The translations under genes were made by a program, and so were the position numbers. DNA of 52,662 bases from Spirogloea muscicola. Its lineage: Eukaryota; Streptophyta; Zygnematophyceae; Spirogloeales; Spirogloeaceae. The notes under the pieces were generated by a model that did not search any database, was not told the DNA's origin, and saw nothing but the letters and a program-made list of their open reading frames with translations. Each line of letters opens with the position of its first letter. Position 1 is the stretch's first letter. Location of the stretch: the NCBI GenBank assembly GCA_009602725.1, contig WELB01000010.1:278025-330686 (forward strand). Direction: 5' to 3'. This document shows positions 46,161-52,662 of the stretch, in pieces.

Positions 46161-46870
46161 AACTCTTGTTTGAAGACAACAAGCTTCATTATATGGTCTG
46201 AAGCAAGCCCCGAGGGCATGGTATCAACGTGTTGATTAATCTCCATTGAAGAACCGGTTTATTAGATGTCATTCTGAGCTTACAATAACTTAAGGGGTCA
46301 CGTACACAACACCTCATCCGTGCCTTACATGTTGATGACATGTCGATACATATTTGATGATGTGTCGATGCTTTGCAAGAATAGAAAGAAGAGATGAAGT
46401 CAAAACAAGTACTAGCATAATAAATCGTATCTTGGTTGGTCATACTGGATTGCAGTCAAGCGCATCGTGAGATTCTAAAGAGGACAACACGACTTGCTGT
46501 CAAGAAAGTCCTCAATCTGTGAAATGTCAGTAGAAGCAATCCAATGGTTTCCTTGATTGTACTGACTCAGTCTGGGGTGCTGATATAGAAGACAGACGGT
46601 CCACCACTGGTAACGTCTTTCTTCTGCATGGACGTGGGCTCTTATGGAGCAGTAGAAATCAATCAACACGCGCACTTTCATCAACAGAGGCTGAGTGCAT
46701 GGCGGCAGCACTTGCAGTCAGACAGGCAATCTGGTGACGACGACTTATGCTTGGAATTGGCCTGCAACAACCTTTGACTACAATTCTAAGAGATTCACAG
46801 GGCAGTCTTGCTTTGGTAGCAAACCCAGTCTTTCAACTTCTTTGCGGCTCCTAAGTGGAGGTTACTAAAT

Positions 46871-47693
46871 GACCATCCTACCAATAAAGCGTTGGCTTGT
46901 CAATTCTTTCCGGGGTGGCTGTTCACAGCGCTTGCCCCCCAGTGGGAGTGCCATTTCTTCTTCCTTTGGGAGAGCCAGAGCCACTGTCTCTGTTGGACCT
47001 CTGGTTTATTCTCACCTTCATTCTTAAATGTTCGTGATTACGTTTTCTTTGTTGTCAAGTGCCACCACCTTTGTATCTTGTTACTAATTTTGTCTTTGCT
47101 TTGACATGACTTCTACCAGCGAAACTAACAAGTCTAATGCGTCCAAGAACACTCAATTAGACACGGGCCTCGCGCTGCTCTTGCCGCTCGAGCTTCCGAG
47201 ACGTCGGCTTGATACTGTGGGCTGGCCCTTGTGCAGCCTCGCCCGATGTAGGAAGATCTGCCTCTTCCGGGCCCCCTTGGAGTTTACCGATGACGAACGA
47301 GGCAACTTGCTAAGCCTCGCGCATCCCGATAATCGGCGAGGAGCGATGTACGTGCACCGAGCTGTGTGCATACGAGCCGGCACTGGCTTGTACTGACTGA
47401 CGACGGAGGAGCCTGTTTCGAGTCCCTCGGACAAAGTTGCTGGCAAAGAGGTGTGCATGTCGAGGATGCGAGGCATTCAGGAGCACCCGCCTGAGCAGTC
47501 CGACTGGCGATCCATGGAATGGGAGCTCGTTTTGAGCTTATTGAATGTGGCAACCTGGAAACAATGGAAAGAATTCGGTTCGGTGCGAGCGACGAGCGAT
47601 CGAGATTGGCGGGGCTGCCTGGTGCAGCACGCCGGGGCTCGACTGCGGTAAAAAGGGCACGGCTGCTGCTGCCGGGACCATCTAGATAAATGA
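46871..47693. other. Unassigned; possible LTR or untranslated copia sequence
   Basis: The region after the copia RNase H is pyrimidine rich and might include an LTR, but no partner copy was found. The plus-strand frame at 47106-47396 (96 codons) has no family motif. Confidence 0.3.
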
Positions 47694-47750
47694 GAGAAGG
47701 CGCGCGGTGCGCAATAGAAATAAATGGGTGGCCAGTTCAAGCTAAATGGC
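47694..47750 (-). mobile_element. Remnant of the extreme 3' end of family A
   Basis: GAGAGAAGGCGCGCGGTGCGC followed by a grouping of GGTGGCCAGTTCAAGC matches the last bases of the family-A element at 35791-35840 and the copy at about 1330-1375. No coding part remains. Confidence 0.6.
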
Positions 47751-48158
47751 TGTCGACAAAGAGGATGGGCGTCGGGAATGGACTTGGGTCGGTCGGTCCT
47801 CCTGAAGCTCATGAGACATGCTGCTGACGCTCGTCTGCGGTGGCACTGCCGAGGTCCAAGTCGTCGGGCCTTCTGGAGGCCGGGTGTTGGGCGTCGTCCC
47901 TCAGTGCTATTGTGCCGCAGCACCATGTAGCATGAGCTTCGAGGACCGCATGGGAGCCCGTTGCACGGCCGGGGAGCTGCCGGTGCTTCGTGGACGGGCC
48001 GTCTGGTCGATTCGCCGTCTCCCCGCGCGCAGCTGAGATTTGAGGCTCCTCCTCGTGGTGGAGTGGCCGACCTCCTCGAGCGGGCTACCGACGGCTCTGG
48101 AGCCGACCCGGGCTCGGCTCGGCTTCGTGGCGGCTCCCGTCCTCTGAGCACACTCCCC
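47751..48158. other. Region downstream of the protease gene
   Basis: About 400 bp, presumably the 3' untranslated region and terminator of the minus-strand protease gene. Open frames here are G+C-driven and have no motifs. Confidence 0.4.
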
Positions 48159-51100
48159 TCAGCACTTGCCGTTGCGACACGAGCTGAAGCAGCTGTTAAA
48201 CTCGAAGCTCCCGTAACCGAGACCCCAGCAGCACTTTTGGCACTCCACCAGGTAGTCCGTGCACGAGTAGGTGGTGGGAGGCCACACGGGGTTGGGGCAG
48301 GGGTTCCAGTAGCTGGACAGCAGGCAGTAAGCCGGGGACAGGATGGAGGGCGCGCCAAAGCAATTCCCGGTGCAGCCCACAGCGCAGGGGTTGCATTTAC
48401 CGCCCGTGGGAGCGTATGTGGGGGATGCGTAGTTGCAGATGGCATCGCACTGAGAGGTGTAAATCTTCCCGTCCCACCCGCAGACGGGGACGTCGGGGGT
48501 GCAGCCGCAGTACCTGCCGACGGGCCACTGGCACGGAATCTGCGGGCCGTAGGAGCGAAGCATGCGTCAGTGCCAGCGCACCTGCCATCCCGTCGAGCTC
48601 GTACACTGCTCCTGGCCTCGTCACCGACTGTCAAAAGAAAAGAAGAAAGGACAACGCGGCACGCGAGAGGAGGGCAAGAGGGGCTCGAGCTTCGTGCTGA
48701 CCTCGATAGTCGTGTTGACGACGCTCGTTAGGCTGTTACAGTCGGGGAGGTTGTTCTGCCAGCAGATGTTGGCCGGTGAGGCGGTAGGGCCGCATTGTGA
48801 GGCCACAGACTGGGCGATGGATTGCAGGGTGTCGTTGCCCTTGATCACGTAGGGCATGTAGTTGATGTAGTCCGTGGACACCGGCGGGGCGATGCACAGG
48901 GGCTGGCCGATTTGCAGGCGCGGAGAGTCGCACTGCAACCCGGGGTTGAGGCCCATGAACTGGGTTTCCGTCAGATTCGCGCCCATGTAGATGGTGGGGC
49001 AGGAGTCTCCGACCTGGACGCGGTAGGTCTGCGGGCACGCGCGGCGGCAAAGAGTCAGTCGGTCGGCCAGCTCGAGGGGCGTCGAAGCACACTCGCATCC
49101 CGTCACGCACTCGTTGAGCTCGCAGGCGTGCCGCGCTTGAGCGTACCTTGGAGCAGTTGGGAAGCAGGACTTGAGGGATCAGGGTGTTCAGGACGGGGCC
49201 CGTGTCGGCCGCCACGCAGATGGACATGCGGGCGGGGAGATGGTAGGGCGTGCACTGGAGCCCCGGGTTGAGGCTGTACAGCGTGGGGTAGTCGAGGCCG
49301 TAGTTCTGGACCACCCACGCGCACGTGTCCTGGTACGGCTGCACCTCGTATATCTGCCCGCACTTCGGGGGGGGCTTGATGATGGTCTGCTTGGACAGGC
49401 AGAGCTGCTGGCCCGCAAAGAGCTGGTTGCAGTTCAGGGTCGGGTTGTAGGACAGCAGCACCCAAGGCCACACCCAGGTCTTGACCAGGATGTTCAGGCA
49501 GGTGTCCCCGCTCTGTACGGTGTACGACGTCGCGCAACCGTTCGTGACGCCGTCGCTGGAGACGGAGACCGCGGTCCCTGCATCCACATGCTCTGGACGG
49601 CGTGAGACGACGACCCATGTGCTCGACTCGGATGATGATGTGATGTGCTCTCGTGCAGTGGCGAGCATCCGTGGAGGACAGGACGGTCATTACAAACGAC
49701 GGTCGTCCTAGAAGGGCTGCGCGTTGCTCACCGGGGTCGAGATACGCAGGGCTGAGGTCGGCCTGGTAGCACTGGATGCCGGGGTTGAGGCTCTGGAAGA
49801 CCGACTTGCTCAACTGGTACGCAGCTTGGACAGACTGCAAATGCACAGGATCGACGGTGAGAGGCCGTCCGGGCGTTGCGAGCGTCGGAATCGTGGGCGA
49901 CGATCCGGCTGCGGTACACGCAGGGAGCCCGCGCATCATGAACGTGTCGAGAGTGCGCAGGTTGTGCGTACCGGGCACGTGTCGCCGAAGACGGTGGTGT
50001 AAGTCTGAGTGCCGCTTCCGTGGCCGAAGACGCATGTGGCCGAGCCATCCGACTTGGCCCCCACAATGTGGTTGCTCGGGCACCCGCAGGAGTACGACCC
50101 GTCGCCATTGTTGGTGCACGAGCCAGAGCCGCAGGGGTTCGGGTTGGCCGAGCAGGGGTTGCTGGGCACGCACTGGGGCTGCCCTGTGGACGTGGCAAAG
50201 TTCTGCACGAAGCCCGAAGCGCACTTGCAGGAGTACCCGCCCGCGGTGTTCAGGGGGACGCACTGGCCGGTGCCGCATGGGTTGGGCAGGTTGTTGCAGC
50301 CGTTGACGCTGTCAGTGATCACCGGGAACTGCACGGACGCACCGGAGCCGTGTGAGCGGTCGCGCCGGGGCACAAGAGGACGCCGAGCAGACTGCGGGGC
50401 CCGGAGAGGCTCCTCTCCGCCGGACTCCTGGCGGAAAGGGCGGCGGCGCATGCAACCTGGCCTCGGACTAACCAGCGGCGGGGAGGAGGTGATGCCGCAC
50501 AGGCCCTTGCCGTCGTACATGGCCAGGCGCATGTAGCCACCCTCGCCCCATGCGGAACCCCACGAGTTCTTGATGAGCCAGTAGTTCTTGCCGCTGGCCG
50601 CGTCGGTGCCGTAGCCGACCACCAGCACCGCATGGTTGAGGTTCGAGGTGCATGCGCCGTCGTACACGCCCCCGGTGTAGTTCTGGAAGTCTGGCGCCGA
50701 CGCCTCGAGGAAGACGATTACCGGTTGGTTGGCGACGGCCTTGGCCAGCGCAACGGCGTCGCGGTTCGGCACCACGTCCCAGGACGTGATGCTGGCGCCG
50801 TTGGGCTGGTTCGTGGCTTTGCACGTCTGGTTGGTGGCCAGGTACGGGTACGCGGCCGTCGTCTGAACGCCGCCGTTCTCCACGACGTACTGGAGCGCCC
50901 ACTCGGGCCAGCCGCCCTGGCAGCACGTCCCCTGCTCGCAGTCGCACACCTGCTGCGCAGACAGGTTGGGCGGCGCCACGTTCTGCACGAGCGGCCACAG
51001 CCCGAGGCAGAGAGTTGAGTTGGCAAAAGCATCGTCGTCGGGACGGACTGACCGACGGAGGCAGGACTGCAGGCGGGGGCCAAGAAGCACGGCATCTCGC

Positions 51101-51748
51101 GGACCGCGCCGCGGCAGACCCGCATGCCCCGGGCTGCTTCGCCTCCTCCCGACCGGTCGTTGCACCCGTCGCCGCGAGCTTCTGAGACCCACCAGGACAC
51201 GACGCGACTCTGCCGCACGGCAGGACATGCGACTCTGCCCGACATGCAGCACTGGCGACCAATTCGGACGGTCTGCGTCTGCGGGTCGGTGTTGTGGCTG
51301 GCCGGACCTTGGCGATGGCCCAGATGGCAGCCACGCTGTCGACGGAGCTGTGCGCCCAGCAGCTGCTGCACGCGCCCTGGTCGCGTACGGCGGTGAGGAC
51401 GTTGCGCGTGCGCCAGTCCACGGCCAGCGGCGGATTCACGCTGGCGTAGCGGAAGAGGGAGCCGTTGAGCGCCAGCGTCGCCTGATCCAGGATGTACGGC
51501 GCCACGAGCCCGAGCTTCCTGATGTTGAGTCCGCGTGTGTTCGCCGCGCGCGCCTCCAGCGAGGGCGCCGCTTCGACGTGCGGCATCCGCTCGAACGCGG
51601 ACAGCGCGTACTCCGGAACGGCCTCTGGCGGCGGAGGCGCCGGCAGGCTGACTAGGTGCTTGTGCTTCTTGGCGTCCACCATCGGGCCGGCCGCAAGGCA
51701 GGCGGCCAGCAGCACCGTGACCACGACGGCGGTCGCCGTCCTCCCCAT
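48159..51748 (-). CDS. Secreted papain-family (C1A) protease with EGF-like, LysM and Kazal-like modules
   Basis: Seven minus-strand exons keep phase: 51748-51308, 50982-50473, 50328-49972, 49834-49732, 49577-49147, 49028-48702 and 48539-48159 (849 aa). Residues 1-26 form a signal peptide. A C1A domain follows: VDWRTRNVLTAVRDQGACSS then CWAHS (catalytic Cys with the oxyanion Gln), NLSAQQVCDCEQG, LNHAVLVVGYGTD (His) and NYWLIKNSWGSAWGEGGYMR (Asn), so the triad is complete. Two EGF-like Cys modules (about 325-420) lead to four LysM repeats plus a weaker fifth (about 428-710), with YTVQSGDTC, YEVQPYQDTC and YRVQVGDSC and repeated LNPGLQC ends. A Kazal-like knot (CGCTPDVPVCGWDGKIYTSQ, about 733-752) and a Cys-rich tail finish the protein. 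LysM binds chitin or peptidoglycan-type glycans, so a wall- or microbe-directed secreted protease is likely. Papain-LysM fusions are known in volvocine algae; the Kazal part is unusual. Confidence 0.93.
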
Positions 51749-52138
51749 GGCTGGCGCCGCTGCGGCCCCCGCCCGCCGCCGCCGCCAACGCCCGCTCGCC
51801 TGCCTGCCCGACTGAGAGCCTCGCCACGACTCCAGGTGCTCCTCCGCTTCCTCTCGCGCAGCTGCCCACTGCCGCGCTGGGGGTCGCCTCTAATGGGCGT
51901 GTAGCGAGCCAAGAGCAGGGCCGCCGGCGCTGGCAAGCCGCCGCGAGCCGCCGCCGCTGCTAAGGCTGGTGCGAGCGATGGAGGGCCGAGCCGGCGCCGG
52001 TGGAGGGAGCGCAGAGCAGGCCGGCCACGGCACTGCCGAAGACAGGAGGAGGATGACGGTGTGGGGGGGGGGGGGTGAGGAAGGAGGTTCCTGCAGCTGC
52101 GATTTGGCGGGAGAGGAGAAGGGGAGGAGAGGGGGAGG
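51749..52138 (-). promoter_or_regulatory. Promoter and 5' leader region of the LysM-protease gene
   Basis: A G+C-rich, purine/pyrimidine-skewed region lies between the protease ATG (51748) and the family-B element tail (52139). No specific box can be assigned. Confidence 0.35.
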
Positions 52139-52580
52139 GAGAAAGCGGCTGCTGATATGAAAGAATCGGCTGTGAAATGCCAGCCAGATGCATACAGGTG
52201 TTCATGACGGAGCCAAAGGCTAGGCAGACAGGGCGCCCTCAATACCCCCGTGTCAGCAGTAGGAAGTCAGATGAGCTGAGGGGAGGAAGAGCAACCCCGC
52301 TGCGCAAGCCAGAGGCTGCTGCAAGGGCGAGGGGGAGGGGGAGGGGGAGAGCCCCCCCCTCCCCACAGGCAGCCAAGGAGGAGGAGATGGAACGGCGCCG
52401 GCGGAGGGGGGTGGACAGCGGTGCAAATTCCCTGAAGCGCCGCCAAACGTCTGCTGAGACCAGGTGCCGGCCGTACCGCTCCAGCCTGCCGGCTCCGGCC
52501 GGGGCAGGCCCTGGGCCGTTGGCCGCCAGGCCGGCGCCACAGAGCCGCCGGTGGGGAGGGGGACGCCAGGCGCGGCGCAC
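52139..52580 (-). mobile_element. Non-LTR retrotransposon 3' end, family B copy 4
   Basis: This minus-strand copy has the protein end LRSGVALPPLSSSDFLLLTR then GY and a stop (52239-52241), preceded by an Ala/Leu/Pro-rich stretch. The shared 3' untranslated region ends near 52139. This copy lacks the insertion seen in copy 1, so it serves as the uninterrupted reference. It points toward the LysM-protease gene, about 390 bp from its ATG. Confidence 0.82.
52326..52350 (+). repeat. G-run tract (possible G-quadruplex)
   Basis: Four runs of five or more G separated by single A (about 52329-52349) satisfy the usual G-quadruplex pattern on the plus strand. A C/T-only tract also ends the window (about 52618-52662). 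Confidence 0.6.
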
Positions 52581-52662
52581 AGCGGGACGCCCACCTGCTG
52601 CCAGCGGGGCCTCGTCCCTGCCCCCGCCCGCCCGCCCTCCCTCCTCCCCCCCTCCTCCCTCC

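Larger units (their letters stand above)
42577..46870 (+). mobile_element. Degenerate Ty1/copia element, split by non-LTR insertions
   Basis: Plus-strand pieces appear in copia order. RTLDDVLYVPDLDG (about 42610) is the gag-pre-integrase block. ELLELVHINICGPMQSTSF, then NYIDDFPRHVTFYFL and LTDNGGEYTSSHFE (43040-43290), form the integrase core with its D...D residues. TPRQNGVAERW follows after a frameshift (about 43338). At 46670-46830, STEAECMAAALAVRQAIW and LRDSQGSLALVANP are the RNase H end. Stops and frameshifts break every part. Between about 44137 and 46160 the element is replaced by minus-strand non-LTR sequence. LTRs were not identified; G+C is lower than in host genes. Confidence 0.82.

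Noticed and set aside
47477-48634. Long minus-strand open frame (385 codons)
   Set aside because: It overlaps the last exon of the LysM-protease gene in another frame and is Arg/Pro/Ala-rich without motifs; a G+C-driven shadow.
49103-50278. 391-codon minus-strand frame across the LysM exons
   Set aside because: Most of it is a shifted frame of exons 3-5; the true frame is fixed by the LysM and EGF cysteines.

Overview
The window is eukaryotic nuclear DNA from the green lineage, most likely a chlorophyte (perhaps trebouxiophyte) alga. The basis is a plastid-type folate/biopterin transporter with a transit-like N terminus, a plant-type VAS1/ISS1 aminotransferase, a plant-type CCCH zinc-finger protein, genes split by many short GT-AG introns, and a cytosolic tRNA-Leu. 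I resolved the exons by hand, matching reading phase across introns to family conservation. Bacterial features (operons, Shine-Dalgarno sites, CRISPR) are absent.

Layout, left half: 1-1320 is unassigned, followed by a retroelement tail (about 1322-1723). Next come a folate/biopterin transporter (2427-6005, +), an unrecognised Q-rich gene (7177 to about 10283 or beyond, -), a retroelement 3' end carrying an inserted repeat (10996-11400), and a SWC5/CFDP1 (BCNT) chromatin-remodeller subunit (11625-13326, +). These are followed by a VAS1/ISS1 aromatic aminotransferase (13772-16391, -), a CCCH zinc-finger protein (17470-21272, +), another retroelement 3' end (about 22695-22862), an NTMT1 protein N-terminal methyltransferase (23064-24984, +), a small conserved-looking gene (25392-26526, -) and a complete 19-exon ALG12 mannosyltransferase (27337-32244, +).

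Layout, right half: a tRNA-Leu(AAG) at 33683-33762 borders a transposon-rich zone (33.9-47.7 kb). It holds a Ty3/gypsy remnant and a partial tandem copy of ALG12 (a pseudogene) split by a 5'-truncated non-LTR retrotransposon with an 8-bp target-site duplication. It also holds Ty1/copia remnants and a nest of broken non-LTR elements. The last gene (48159-51748, -) encodes a secreted papain-family protease fused to EGF-like, several LysM and Kazal-like modules. A fourth family-B retroelement 3' end lies upstream of it.

The host genes are unrelated housekeeping functions and do not form a pathway. The most unusual material is (i) the protease-LysM-Kazal architecture, (ii) a short mobile repeat with GT...AG ends that interrupts a reverse transcriptase between 3-bp duplications and recurs in both orientations, and (iii) retroelement 3' ends placed just upstream of, and codirectional with, three host genes.
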